Shown in pieces: positions 55,411 through 64,000 of a stretch of DNA of 64,000 nt. Position 1 is the first letter of the stretch. Every line of letters begins with the position of its first letter. Origin of the DNA: RGIG3178 sp942492795 (GTDB lineage Bacteria; Bacillota; Clostridia; Christensenellales; QAND01); NCBI GenBank assembly GCA_942492795.1, contig OW818639.1, positions 248,001-312,000 of the forward strand, in the 5' to 3' direction. Made by a program: the position numbers and the translations under genes. The notes under the pieces are model-generated. The model did no database searches. It saw only the letters and a program-made list of their open reading frames with translations, and was not told the DNA's origin.

Positions 55411-58221
55411 TTACGTCATTTCGACAGATTTTACCTCATATTCGGCATCTTCCACCGCTTTTTTCAACGCTTCCGCCAAAACGCCGTCCGCAGATTTCAC
55501 AGAAACGTTGCCCGATTGCAGATCCACTTCGACATCCTGTACCCCTGCTACGCCCGACAGCGCCTTTTTCACCCTGTTGACGCAGTGTTCGCACGTCATG
55601 CCGGAGACCTGCAACACCCAATGCAGCGGCGGTTTTTCGCCTTTTGGCACCACGTAATCGACTTTGTATTCCACGGCTTCCACCGCATTTTGAAGTGCGT
55701 CCGGCGTGATATCCTCCTGCGCTTTTACCTCCACGATTCCTGTTTGCAGATTTACAGCTACGCTCTGCACACCGCTTATGCCCATTAACGCTTTTTGGAC
55801 GGCGCGTTCGCAGTGTTCGCACGTCATGCCGGAGACCTTCATCTGCCAATCCTCAACGAACACCGGGCAGCTTTGATCGCATGCCTGCGCTTTATCTTCG
55901 GTTTTCGCCGTCACCACTTCGACAGGCTTAGCCGGCTTTTGCGACTTTGCTCTCCGCCTGAGTCCGCGTTTGGGATCGAACAGCTTCAGCCTAAGCGCGT
56001 TGGTCACCACAAACACCGAGCTCATGCTCATTGCCGCCGCCGCAAACATCGGGTTGAGCTTGAGCCCCAATGACGGGAACAGCACGCCCGCCGCCAGCGG
56101 AATACCGATCACGTTATAAAAGAACGCCCAGAACAGGTTTTGCTTGATGTTGCGAATCGTCGCTTTGGAGAGCGAGAACGCGCTGACCGCATCCAACAGA
56201 TCGGATTTTATCAGCACGATGTCCGCCGATTCGATGGCCACATCGGTCCCGGCGCCGATTGCGATGCCAACATCCGCCCGAACAAGTGCCGGCGCGTCGT
56301 TGACGCCGTCGCCTATCATCGCAACTTTCTTGCCCTGCTGCTGCAACCGCCGCACCTGGAGTTCCTTATCCTGCGGCAGCACCTGCGCGATTACGTGCGT
56401 GATCCCCGCCTGCTGCGCCACGGCCTTAGCCGTGCGCTCATTGTCACCCGTGAGCATGAACACTTCCATGCCCATGCGTTCCATGGCTTCTACAGCCGCC
56501 CGGCTTGTGGGTTTGACAACATCCGCCACCGCGATCAATCCAAGCGCCCTGTCGCCTTCGGCGATGAACAACACCGTCTTGCCCTGCGCGGAAAGCGCAT
56601 CGGCTTTCCCAGTCATCGTGTTTTCGATATGGAACCGCTCCATCATCGCGGCGTTTCCGACTTTAACGCTTCTGCCGTCCACGCTGCACGCGATGCCCGC
56701 GCCGGCATACGCTTCAAGATTTTTGGCTTCCATGATCTGGATACCGCGCTTTTGCGCATATTCCACCACCGCCTGTGCCAACGGATGCTCGCTTAACTTT
56801 TCCGCAGACGCGGCCAGGCCTAACATGTCGGTCTCATGCGCCTGATCTATCGCCGACACATCCGTCACCTGGGGTTTGCCCTCTGTGATGGTGCCCGTCT
56901 TGTCCAGCACAACCGTCTTGACGGTGTGCGCGATCTCAAGACTTTCCGCGGATTTGATCAATATGCCGAGTTCGGCGCCTTTACCCGTTCCCACCATGAT
57001 GGCGGTTGGCGTTGCCAATCCCAACGCGCACGGGCAGGAGATGACAAGCACCGCAATGCCGATGGAGATCGAAAAGCCGATCGTAGCGCCCATGATCAGC
57101 CATACGACGGATGACAGAAGCGCTATGACCATCACGACCGGCACGAATACACCGCTGACCTTGTCCGCCAATTTGGCGATCGGCGCTTTGCTTGCGCCCG
57201 CCTCTTCGACCAACCGGATGATCTGCGCAAAGGTCGTGTCGTTGCCAACCTTTGTGGCACGGAAGGTGAAATACCCGCTCTGGTTGATGGTGGAGCCGAT
57301 GACCTTGTCGCCTTTTTCCTTGTCCACCAGCATACTTTCCCCGGTCAGGGCAGACTCATTGACAGCGCCCCTGCCGTCGATGACCTCGCCGTCCACCGGA
57401 ATGCTCTGCCCGGTGCGCATCACCACGGTATCGCCGACAGCGACCTCTTCGATCGGCACTTCGGTTTCTATTCCTTCGCGCAGCACCACTGCCGTTTTTG
57501 GCGCGAGCGACAACAGCTTTTCGATGGCTTCCGACGTCTTGCCCTTGCTGCGCGCTTCCAAGAACTTGCCAAGGGTGATCAACGTCAAGATAACGCCTGC
57601 CGATTCAAAATACAGATCCATCGAAAAATCATGCGCCAGATGCAAATGTCCGACTCCCAGCGCGACCGCTATCCGATAGAGCATATACATGCTGTAAACC
57701 ACGGCGGCCGAGGAGCCGACCGCGATGAGCGAATCCATGTTGGGGGCTTTGTTCCACAGCGCGCGGAAACCGCCTGTGAAATACTGCCTGTTCAAAAACA
57801 ATATGGGTATGGTCAGAAAGAGCTGCGTCAGCGCGTTTACCATTACGCGTCTGGTGCCCGAAAGTATATCCGGCAGCGGCGCGCCGAGCATGTTGCCCAT
57901 CGCAAGGTACAACAGCGGCACCATGAAGATCAGCGACCAGATCAGACGCTTACGCATCTCGATGGCATGAAGCTTCGCCGGGTCTTCCTTCTTCTGGTTC
58001 TCGCTGCCTTCTCCTTTTATGTAAGCGCCATAGCCCGCATCTTTAACTGCCTGCACGATGCCAGAGGCCTGAACGCTCTTTTCGTCGTATGTCACGGTCA
58101 TGTTGTTGCCCAAAAGGTTTACGGCAACATCCGTAACGCCGGGCACCTTACGCACGCCTTTTTCGACGTGGGCACTGCATGCGCTGCACGTCATGCCGGT
58201 GACTTCAAAACGCTGTTTCAT
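55411..58221 (-). CDS. copA: copper-translocating P1B-type ATPase with N- and C-terminal HMA domains
   Basis: 936 residues. N-terminal HMA (GMTCSACS), eight membrane helices, TGES in the actuator domain, CPC in VISCPCALGLATPTA (Cu+ type), DKTGT phosphorylation site, the SEHPLAQA histidine-proline motif, and GDGVNDAPAL. After the last helix there is a ~60-residue basic linker with CDQSC, then two tandem HMA domains (790-866 and 867-936), both VSGMTCEHC. C-terminal HMAs are unusual; their similarity to each other suggests a local duplication. Exports cytosolic Cu(I). ATG 58221 follows AAAAGGAGG. Confidence 0.95.
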   Translation of the reverse strand: MKQRFEVTGMTCSACSAHVEKGVRKVPGVTDVAVNLLGNNMTVTYDEKSVQASGIVQAVKDAGYGAYIKGEGSENQKKEDPAKLHAIEMRKRLIWSLIFMVPLLYLAMGNMLGAPLPDILSGTRRVMVNALTQLFLTIPILFLNRQYFTGGFRALWNKAPNMDSLIAVGSSAAVVYSMYMLYRIAVALGVGHLHLAHDFSMDLYFESAGVILTLITLGKFLEARSKGKTSEAIEKLLSLAPKTAVVLREGIETEVPIEEVAVGDTVVMRTGQSIPVDGEVIDGRGAVNESALTGESMLVDKEKGDKVIGSTINQSGYFTFRATKVGNDTTFAQIIRLVEEAGASKAPIAKLADKVSGVFVPVVMVIALLSSVVWLIMGATIGFSISIGIAVLVISCPCALGLATPTAIMVGTGKGAELGILIKSAESLEIAHTVKTVVLDKTGTITEGKPQVTDVSAIDQAHETDMLGLAASAEKLSEHPLAQAVVEYAQKRGIQIMEAKNLEAYAGAGIACSVDGRSVKVGNAAMMERFHIENTMTGKADALSAQGKTVLFIAEGDRALGLIAVADVVKPTSRAAVEAMERMGMEVFMLTGDNERTAKAVAQQAGITHVIAQVLPQDKELQVRRLQQQGKKVAMIGDGVNDAPALVRADVGIAIGAGTDVAIESADIVLIKSDLLDAVSAFSLSKATIRNIKQNLFWAFFYNVIGIPLAAGVLFPSLGLKLNPMFAAAAMSMSSVFVVTNALRLKLFDPKRGLRRRAKSQKPAKPVEVVTAKTEDKAQACDQSCPVFVEDWQMKVSGMTCEHCERAVQKALMGISGVQSVAVNLQTGIVEVKAQEDITPDALQNAVEAVEYKVDYVVPKGEKPPLHWVLQVSGMTCEHCVNRVKKALSGVAGVQDVEVDLQSGNVSVKSADGVLAEALKKAVEDAEYEVKSVEMT

Positions 58222-58498
58222 GGCGTCCTCCTTTTATAAGTTTCCATTGCTATCTTATCGCACAAATCACGCACTGTAAATGTGACTGGCTCACACATAT
58301 AATCAATCAGTTAGAACACTTGGTAGACACTAATCGAGCGACTTTATGCATTGACACAAAAGGAATTTCAGCTAAGTCAGGCTATGGATGCTAAATACAA
58401 TAGCAACTCTATATCATATATGTTATTGTAAAAATAAAGTAGCATTTTGGTTCTTTAACAAACTGTTAAGCATTCCTTTATTTACTTGGAGGTTCTTT

Positions 58499-59266
58499 AT
58501 GGAAGAAGATTATGAAAGGTTACCTCGATCATTAAATTTAAAGATGTTTAGAATCTCTCGAATACCCTTTAACTTTTATGAAATGTTGCCGTTATGCGGT
58601 ATAGGCATATCAGAATCTTTTAATGTTTTTATGGCTTATCATAACCAATTGTATTTTGCATCTCGGTTCTTAGTAATGTCTACAGAAGAAAAGACTGAGG
58701 ATAGCAACAATGACTTAATGGAAAGATATATGTATCTACAGGCTGCAATAGTTTCTTACAACTCGTGCTTGGATTATGTATATCAAATAATATACTTTTA
58801 TTATGATTTGTTTAGCTTGTTAGATAATAAATGTATTGACTCAAGAGAAAGTATCTATATATTATCGACAAAAGTTAAAGGTCGAACATTAGATAGAATT
58901 AATATATGGCTTCAATCAAACCCTACTACTAAGTATTTAGCTAATCTAGTTGAAGAATATAAAACTCAAATGGAGGCTTTAAATAATAAGGCTAATGAAA
59001 TAAAGCATAGAGGAAGATATCATATTGAAGGGCTTACTCTTAAACGTTCGACAATGGTTAAGAAAGTTCTTAATGGAAATGAGTTAAATATTACAAGTAT
59101 TGTAACCCCAGAGGGCGTTGACTTTGAATATGAGATCGATTATTTAATTGAAATACACAATAAGTCTATGGATATGCAGTCTGATCTTTTTAAGTTTTTA
59201 GATTATAGTGGACAATTGAAAAAGTTTCTAAAAAGCAATGGTGTTGAAACCAATGAAGAATTTTAG
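58499..59266 (+). CDS. HEPN-like protein on AT-rich DNA
   Basis: 255 residues from ATG 58499 (GGAGG six bases before it). All-helical. YLQAAIVSYNSCLDYVYQII and LNNKANEIKHRGRYHIEGLT give the two-helix HEPN pattern, with N..KHRGRYH resembling the R-x4-6-H RNase motif region. Base composition is far more AT-rich than all neighbours and codon choice differs (AAT, TTA, AGA), so recent acquisition is likely. Flanked by copA and guaB with no partner gene. The 277 nt upstream hold no gene. RNase activity is not claimed; Cthe_2314- or AbiV-like families are alternatives. Confidence 0.55.
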   Translation: MEEDYERLPRSLNLKMFRISRIPFNFYEMLPLCGIGISESFNVFMAYHNQLYFASRFLVMSTEEKTEDSNNDLMERYMYLQAAIVSYNSCLDYVYQIIYFYYDLFSLLDNKCIDSRESIYILSTKVKGRTLDRINIWLQSNPTTKYLANLVEEYKTQMEALNNKANEIKHRGRYHIEGLTLKRSTMVKKVLNGNELNITSIVTPEGVDFEYEIDYLIEIHNKSMDMQSDLFKFLDYSGQLKKFLKSNGVETNEEF

Positions 59267-59307
59267 TTCAATATTACTTCTTCAGCTTATCTGCATTGCC
59301 CGCTTAA

Positions 59308-59338
59308 AACAAAAAGGGCGTTGCGTAACGCCCTTTTC
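59308..59338. terminator. bidirectional terminator between the HEPN-like gene and guaB
   Basis: AAAAGGGCGTT-GCGT-AACGCCCTTTT, 11-bp perfect arms (59312-59337), for the two convergent genes. Confidence 0.85.
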
Positions 59339-59354
59339 ACTACATCAAAAAACC

Positions 59355-60869
59355 TTACTTCGTATAGTTCGCGATGGACCCGCCGTCCTTGAGCACGACA
59401 TCGTGTGCGCCGCCCTCGACGATGCTGGTGGAGGAAACGAGCGTCAGCCTCGCCTTCTGCTGCAGTTCGGGGATGGTCAGCGCGCCGCAGTTGCACATGG
59501 TGGAGCGCGTTTTGTTCAACGTCAGCACCACATTGTCCTTGAGGTTTCCGGCATACGGCACGTAGGAATCCACGCCCTCTTCAAAGGACAATCCCTGTTC
59601 TCCGCCCATGTCGTAGCGCTGCCAGTTGCGCGCGCGGTTGCTGCCCTCGCCCCAGTATTCCTTCATATAGCTGCCGTTGATGACAACCCGGTTTGTCGGG
59701 CTTTCGTCGAAACGGGCAAAATAGCGTCCCAGCATCAGGAAATCGGCACCCATCGACAGCGCCAGCGTCACATGATGGTCGTGCACGATGCCGCCGTCGG
59801 AACAGATCGGGATGTACACGCCCGTTTGTTCATAATAGAGGTTGCGCGCCTGGCAAACGTCGATCAGCGCCGTTGCCTGCCCGCGCCCGATGCCCTTTTG
59901 TTCGCGCGTGATGCAGATGGAGCCGCCGCCGATGCCGACCTTGACAAAATCCGCACCCGCGTTTGCCAAAAAGCGGAACCCTTCGCCATCCACCACATTG
60001 CCCGCGCCGCATTTGACGGAATCGCCGTAGCGTTCACGGATAAACGCGAGCGTACGGTGCTGCCATTCGGTGAACCCTTCGGACGAATCGATGCACAGAA
60101 CATCCGCCCCCGCTTCCACAAGCGCCGGAACGCGTTCCTTGTAATCGCGGGTATTGATGCCCGCGCCTACGACGTAGCGTTTTTGCTCGTCCAAAAGCTC
60201 CAGCGGATTGTTTTTGTGCGCATCATAGTCCTTGCGGAACACGAGATACATAAGGCCGCCGTCGTCGTCCACGATGGGCAGCGTGTTGAGCTTATGATCC
60301 CAGATGATGTCGTTGGCTTCGCGCAGCGTGGTATTCTTGGGGGCGTAAATCAGATCCTTAAACGGGGTCATGAATTCCGAAACCTTCGTGTCCAGCGACA
60401 TGCGGCTGACCCTGTAATCACGGCTGGTGACGATGCCCGCCAGTTTCCCGTTGGGTCCGCCGTCGGCGGTCACCGGAACGGTGCTGTGTCCCGTTCTATC
60501 CTTAAGTCTTAAAATATCCTGCAATGTCATGTCGGGGCTTACGTTGGAATCCGATACCACAAAACCCGCCTTGTACGATTTGGCACGGGTCACCATCGCC
60601 GCTTCGCTCTGTATACTCTGGGAAGCGAAAATAAACGACAGGCCGCCTTCTTTGGCCAGCGCCACTGCCATCTTGTCGTCCGAGACCGACTGCATGATCG
60701 CGGAGGTGAGCGGTATGTTCATGTAAAGCGCCGATTCTTCGCCTTTTTTATACTTTACCACCGGTGTTCGCAGGTCAACATTGGAAGTCACGCATTCCGC
60801 CGAGGAAAAACCCGGTATCAACAGGTATTCGTTGAAGGTTCTGGAAGGTTCGTCAAAATAGTATGCCAT
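59355..60869 (-). CDS. guaB: IMP dehydrogenase
   Basis: 504 residues. Converts IMP to XMP, first step of GMP synthesis. Catalytic domain with CBS pair inserted (~95-235: RTGHSTVPVTADGGPNGKLA, DHKLNTLPIVDDDGGLMYLV). The active-site loop is KVGIGGGSICITREQKGIGR (Cys in the family position), then CSDGGIV and MLGRYFA. It belongs to the ~500-residue divergent IMPDH group with a long C-terminal flap (YWGEGSNRARNWQRYDMGGE). ATG 60869 follows AAAGGAGAG. Monocistronic. Confidence 0.93.
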   Translation of the reverse strand: MAYYFDEPSRTFNEYLLIPGFSSAECVTSNVDLRTPVVKYKKGEESALYMNIPLTSAIMQSVSDDKMAVALAKEGGLSFIFASQSIQSEAAMVTRAKSYKAGFVVSDSNVSPDMTLQDILRLKDRTGHSTVPVTADGGPNGKLAGIVTSRDYRVSRMSLDTKVSEFMTPFKDLIYAPKNTTLREANDIIWDHKLNTLPIVDDDGGLMYLVFRKDYDAHKNNPLELLDEQKRYVVGAGINTRDYKERVPALVEAGADVLCIDSSEGFTEWQHRTLAFIRERYGDSVKCGAGNVVDGEGFRFLANAGADFVKVGIGGGSICITREQKGIGRGQATALIDVCQARNLYYEQTGVYIPICSDGGIVHDHHVTLALSMGADFLMLGRYFARFDESPTNRVVINGSYMKEYWGEGSNRARNWQRYDMGGEQGLSFEEGVDSYVPYAGNLKDNVVLTLNKTRSTMCNCGALTIPELQQKARLTLVSSTSIVEGGAHDVVLKDGGSIANYTK

Positions 60870-61157
60870 CGTCTTCTCTCCTTTGTCCCTCAGCTCTTTT
60901 AAAAATGGACTCAGTAAATGCTTATCCTGCTGTTATTCTGAACATTGTAGCGGCGTAAACTCAAAAGCACAAGGGAACGTGTGTTCCCTTGTGCCCGGAT
61001 CAATCCAACGCTTTTACTTTTTTCACAGAGGATGGTTTCACAGTCAGACAACGACGCTTTTAGCAGCCTGTGCACAGCATTTTACCGTGCCCCGCCGCAT
61101 ATCTTCACAATTAAGCTGCAGGAGCAAGCTCTTGTGCACCGATGCCTCTTGCAGCTT
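60870..61157. other. spacer between glmM and guaB
   Basis: 288 nt. It holds the hairpin GCACAAGGGAACGTG...TTCCCTTGTGC (60969-60996) with TTTTGAG after it on the minus strand, a probable terminator for glmM, and presumably the guaB promoter. No gene. Confidence 0.6.
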
Positions 61158-62495
61158 CTATGCGCCGATCAACGCTTCCATGAGGATGCGCAGCTCCTCC
61201 GCTTCCTTTTCCATCTTTTCAAGATCCGGCCCTTCGATCATGATGCGGATCAAGTGTTCCGTGCCGCTCGGACGGATCAAAACCCTGCCGCAATCCGCAT
61301 ATGTATTCGTCAGCGCGTTGACCGCGTCGGCAATTCTCTCATGTTCCATATAGGACTGTTTGCATTCCGCTTTTACCTTGGCGCCCGTTAGGACCTGTGG
61401 CAGGATACGAATGCACTCGCGCAGCTTGGAGAGCGGCTCATTTGCCTTTTGCAGCACGTTTACAAATGCGATGGCGGTCTGCATCCCGTCGCCCGTGGTG
61501 GACCGATCGGGCAGCAGCACATGCCCGCTCTGCTCGCCGCCTAAGTTATAGCCGCCCGCCTGCATCGCTTCGTGGACATATCTGTCTCCCACCGCCGTCT
61601 TGATAAGTCCGATGCCAAACTGGCGCAGCGACAGTTCAAGACCCATGTTGCTCATCTGCGTGACGACAATGCTGTCTTTTTGAAGTGTCGCTTCCTCTTT
61701 CATCGACTTTGCCAACAGACCTATAATAACGTCTCCGTCGACTATGTCGCCTTTATCGTCCACCGCTATCAGCCTGTCGGCATCGCCGTCAAACGCCAGA
61801 CCCAGGTCTGCGCCGTGTTCCATCACCGCCTTTTGCAGGCTATGAGGATGGGTCGACCCGCAGCGTTCGTTGATGTTGAATCCATCCGGATTGCAATGCA
61901 GTTCATGGACGATGGCGCCCAAACGCCGAAAAAGCACCGGCGCGATATGCGAGCATGCGCCGTTGGCGCAGTCAAGCACGATGGTCAGCCCCAAAAGCGG
62001 CTGCTCTGCCTGGCTTAACAGAAAATCCATGTACATGCCGTCCGCGCCATCAATGCGAAGATGCCGTCCTACGGCCGTGCTCCTCTGTTGCGTATCGCTT
62101 TTGAGAAGAGCTTCGATCTCATCCTCCACAGCGTCGGGCAGTTTTTCCCCGTTTTTGTCAAAGAACTTGATGCCGTTGTACACCACCGGATTGTGTGAAG
62201 CGGAAATAACGACACCTGCGTCATATTGCAGCTTGCGCACAAGATAGGCAATGCCCGGCGTGGGCAACACACCGACGCAAACGGCGTTGGCGCCTGCGGA
62301 GAGGATGCCTGCCACCATCGCGCTTTCGAGCATATCGCCTGAGACGCGGGTATCCATTCCGATCAATATGCGCGGAGCTGCGCTGTCGCGGCATATCACC
62401 GATGCGCCGGCTCGTCCGAGTGCAAACGCCAGCTCCCCTGTCAACTCCACATTCGCGATGCCGCGTACGCCGTCTGTTCCAAACAACAAACCCAT
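61158..62495 (-). CDS. glmM: phosphoglucosamine mutase
   Basis: 445 residues from ATG 62495 (AGGGGG upstream). Converts glucosamine 6-phosphate to glucosamine 1-phosphate for UDP-GlcNAc and peptidoglycan. Seen: LLFGTDGVRGIANVELTGEL, the phosphoserine loop GVVISASHNPVVYNG (S of ISASHNP), the metal loop AFDGDADRLIAVD, GGEQSGH and the C-terminal VLIRPSGTEHLIRIMIEG. Normal length. 19 nt after trxB. Confidence 0.97.
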   Translation of the reverse strand: MGLLFGTDGVRGIANVELTGELAFALGRAGASVICRDSAAPRILIGMDTRVSGDMLESAMVAGILSAGANAVCVGVLPTPGIAYLVRKLQYDAGVVISASHNPVVYNGIKFFDKNGEKLPDAVEDEIEALLKSDTQQRSTAVGRHLRIDGADGMYMDFLLSQAEQPLLGLTIVLDCANGACSHIAPVLFRRLGAIVHELHCNPDGFNINERCGSTHPHSLQKAVMEHGADLGLAFDGDADRLIAVDDKGDIVDGDVIIGLLAKSMKEEATLQKDSIVVTQMSNMGLELSLRQFGIGLIKTAVGDRYVHEAMQAGGYNLGGEQSGHVLLPDRSTTGDGMQTAIAFVNVLQKANEPLSKLRECIRILPQVLTGAKVKAECKQSYMEHERIADAVNALTNTYADCGRVLIRPSGTEHLIRIMIEGPDLEKMEKEAEELRILMEALIGA

Positions 62496-62514
62496 AGGTT
62501 TACCCCCTAACAAG

Positions 62515-63426
62515 TCATTTCTTGCTGTTTTCCATCAGTTCGGACGCGGCAATCGCCCCGTCCGCGCAGGCAGTGATGATCTGCCGAAGGTGCTTGCTGC
62601 GGATATCCCCCGCCGCGTATACGTTTTTTACATTCGTTTCCATGGTTTCCGGGTTGGTCAGAATATAGCCTCTTTCGTCGAGATCAACCTGTCCGACGAC
62701 GATTTCGCTTTGCGGTATATACCCTATTGCGACAAAAACGCCGTCGCAGAGGATCGTCCGTTGTGTTTTGTCCACGGTGCTTTGCAACAGGACACCTTCC
62801 ACATGTTCTTTCCCCAATACTTCAACGACGATGCTTTCCATCGCAAGTTCGATGTTGGGGACACCGCTCAGACGCTCCACCACGGTTTTTGCCGCGCGGA
62901 ATGCATTTCTCCGGTGTATGATCGTGACCTTTTTGCACATCTGGCTCAAATACAGCGCTTCGGTCACCGCTGCATCGCCGCCGCCTACGATGACGACTTC
63001 CCGGTTGCGAAAGAAGAATCCGTCGCAGGTCGCGCAGTAGCTCACGCCCATGCCGCTTAGTTCCTGCTCGCCGGGCACGCCGATCTTCTGAGGCTGACCG
63101 CCCATGCATAATATGACGCCCCCGCATTGAATGGTGCGTGTTTGCGTTTTTACGGTTTTGATTTCTCCTGATAGGTTCAGTTCCAAAACCTGTTCCGTAA
63201 CAATCTCGACTTCATGCTTTTTCACCTGGTTCAGCATGCGCTCCATCAATTCGTAGCCGCCGATGCCATCGTCAAAGCCTGGATAATTCTCAATCAGGTG
63301 GGCCGTCGCCGCGTTGCCGCCGGGAACTTTGTCCTCCACCACCAGGACGGAGAGACCCGCGCGCGCCGCATAGATTGCCGCTGTCAATCCTGCCGGACCC
63401 GCACCCAAAACAACAACGTCTATCAT
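62515..63426 (-). CDS. trxB: thioredoxin-disulfide reductase
   Basis: 303 residues from ATG 63426 (GGAGGATATAAA). FAD and NAD(P)H domains: VVVLGAGPAGLTAAIYAARA, the redox-active CATC in SYCATCDGFFFRNREVVIVG, GGGDAAVTEALYLSQMCKKV, and YAAGDIRSKHLRQIITACAD. HRRNAFRA suggests NADPH use. No trxA neighbour. It is transcribed with glmM from a promoter whose leader hairpin matches that of rpmE. Confidence 0.96.
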   Translation of the reverse strand: MIDVVVLGAGPAGLTAAIYAARAGLSVLVVEDKVPGGNAATAHLIENYPGFDDGIGGYELMERMLNQVKKHEVEIVTEQVLELNLSGEIKTVKTQTRTIQCGGVILCMGGQPQKIGVPGEQELSGMGVSYCATCDGFFFRNREVVIVGGGDAAVTEALYLSQMCKKVTIIHRRNAFRAAKTVVERLSGVPNIELAMESIVVEVLGKEHVEGVLLQSTVDKTQRTILCDGVFVAIGYIPQSEIVVGQVDLDERGYILTNPETMETNVKNVYAAGDIRSKHLRQIITACADGAIAASELMENSKK

Positions 63427-63578
63427 TTTATATCCTCCTGTATCAACCAAATCTCGCTGCAGGCTTGCATCTGCATTGCAAAACAGTGCAGGTTCCGCCT
63501 CGCAGCATGACCCGTCAAAATGCTTTTTACCGATTGATCGGGCAGTGCGATGCAGCTAAAATCGGCAATTTCGGCATG

Positions 63579-63640
63579 GAATAAACCACCCGCGATTTAT
63601 TCGTGGACTTTTATTATACCATACTGTATCTTTTTGTCGA
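63579..63640 (-). promoter_or_regulatory. trxB promoter plus 5'-leader hairpin (shared with rpmE)
   Basis: Minus strand: TCGACA (63635-63640), 16-bp spacer, TATAAT (63613-63618); ten bases downstream of the -10 begins GAATAAA-10 nt-TTTATTC (63579-63602). On the plus strand CGGCATGGAATAAACC here corresponds to CCGCATCGAATAAACC at rpmE. Confidence 0.65.
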
Positions 63641-63721
63641 TAACGTGTCAGCTTTGTTGTATCCTTTGTTTCCTCGTGAGATATGAATGCCGACGCAAGG
63701 CGTTAAGCCATGGACGCGCGC

Positions 63722-63760
63722 ACAGAAAAGGACCGCAAACAAGTTTGCGGTCCTTTGTGT
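63722..63760 (-). terminator. terminator after rpsI
   Basis: AAAGGACCGCAAAC-AA-GTTTGCGGTCCTTT, 14-bp perfect arms (63727-63756), A/T-rich on both sides. Confidence 0.8.
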
Positions 63761-63776
63761 TTTGATAAATAACGCT

Positions 63777-64000
63777 TTAGCGCTTGCTGAACTGCGGCGC
63801 ACGGCGGGCTGCTTTTAAGCCGTACTTCTTGCGTTCCTTCATGCGCGGGTCACGGGTTAAGAACCCGGCCCTTTTCAACGCGATGCGAAGGGTTTCGTCC
63901 ACCGTCAGCAACGCTCTTGCGATGCCGTGCCGGATGGCGCCTGCCTGTCCGGTCGTGCCGCCGCCCTGAACGTTGACAAACACATCGTATTTGCCGTCCA
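63777..64000 (-). CDS. rpsI: 30S ribosomal protein S9, 5' end beyond window
   Basis: About 74 C-terminal residues visible. VNVQGGGTTGQAGAIRHGIA, RALLTVDETLR and the end DPRMKERKKYGLKAARRAPQ-FSKR, the conserved basic S9 tail that reaches the P-site tRNA. The frame continues open past the window edge (DGKYDV precedes FVN). rplM is expected just upstream. Confidence 0.95.
   Translation of the reverse strand, partial: DGKYDVFVNVQGGGTTGQAGAIRHGIARALLTVDETLRIALKRAGFLTRDPRMKERKKYGLKAARRAPQFSKR

Larger units (their letters stand above)
63427..63776. other. spacer between rpsI and trxB
   Basis: 350 nt. It contains the rpsI terminator (63722-63760), the trxB promoter and 5' hairpin (63579-63640), and about 150 nt of leader before trxB in which I see no further motif. 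No gene. Confidence 0.6.

Noticed and set aside
59238..60512. 424-residue open frame on the plus strand
   Set aside because: Antisense to guaB throughout most of its length, no SD, His/Arg-rich composition typical of a shadow frame.
1..64000. tRNA, rRNA or prophage structural genes
   Set aside because: No cloverleaf-like segment, rRNA signature or phage structural protein was recognised in a read-through of both strands.

Overview
The window looks like the chromosome of an anaerobic Clostridia-type Firmicute. The evidence is strong purine-rich Shine-Dalgarno sites, many TTG/GTG starts, a preserved Bacillus/Clostridium gene order (rho, rpmE, prmC/prfA, sua5, ywlE, rpiB, atp operon), both an F-type and a V/A-type rotary ATPase, PadR/HAAS regulation, an ECF-type BioY and a potABCD operon behind an XRE-cupin regulator. 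No rRNA or tRNA gene was recognised. Order or genus cannot be fixed from this sequence alone.

Layout. 1-4.2 kb (minus): distal part of a V-type ATPase operon (G/H, I, K, E, C; C is cut by the window edge). 4.3-12.9 kb (minus): rpiB, protein-arginine-phosphatase-like ywlE, sua5, prfA, prmC, a DUF1385 membrane protein, rpmE, a small membrane protein, a REP-associated tyrosine transposase and rho. 13.3-17.4 kb (mostly plus): ispD, an AlkZ-related gene, a CapA-family gene, yaaA, a GNAT. 17.4-21.6 kb: dispersed repeats and two orphan Rhs tip cassettes, each overlapping a following small gene by TAATG. 21.6-28.2 kb (minus): the complete F1Fo ATP synthase operon, with a very short delta subunit and an enlarged a subunit. 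28.4-37.8 kb: bioY, a secreted SH3-C39 peptidase, gap, two M29 aminopeptidases, a GT2 glycosyltransferase, an aminoacyl-histidine dipeptidase, a lipoprotein. 38-42.4 kb (plus): XRE-cupin regulator and potABCD. 42.6-48.6 kb: accessory genes (PH-like membrane proteins, a HEPTH-motif fragment, DUF3795, two SDRs under a PadR/HAAS pair, an XRE cassette). 48.7-52.5 kb (minus): rpmG-secE-nusG-rplK-rplA and rplJ-rplL. 52.7-55.3 kb: URO-D-like enzyme, small genes, HD hydrolase, DUF559 mobile unit. 55.4-64 kb: copper ATPase, an AT-rich HEPN-like gene, IMP dehydrogenase, glmM, trxB and partial rpsI.

Most informative patterns. (1) A REP-like 20-bp palindrome lies inside, directly after and 4 kb away from its presumed own transposase gene. 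(2) About 360 bp comprising the atpC 3' tail, its terminator and an Rhs core is duplicated, giving two tips with different C-terminal ends and different partner genes. (3) The rplL 3' end plus terminator recurs as diverged direct repeats that bracket accessory cassettes. (4) The ATP synthase has a 74-residue delta and an a subunit with an internal duplication. (5) rpmE and trxB, 53 kb apart, share the same promoter-hairpin leader with identical spacing. Functions come from remembered family motifs; no search was run.
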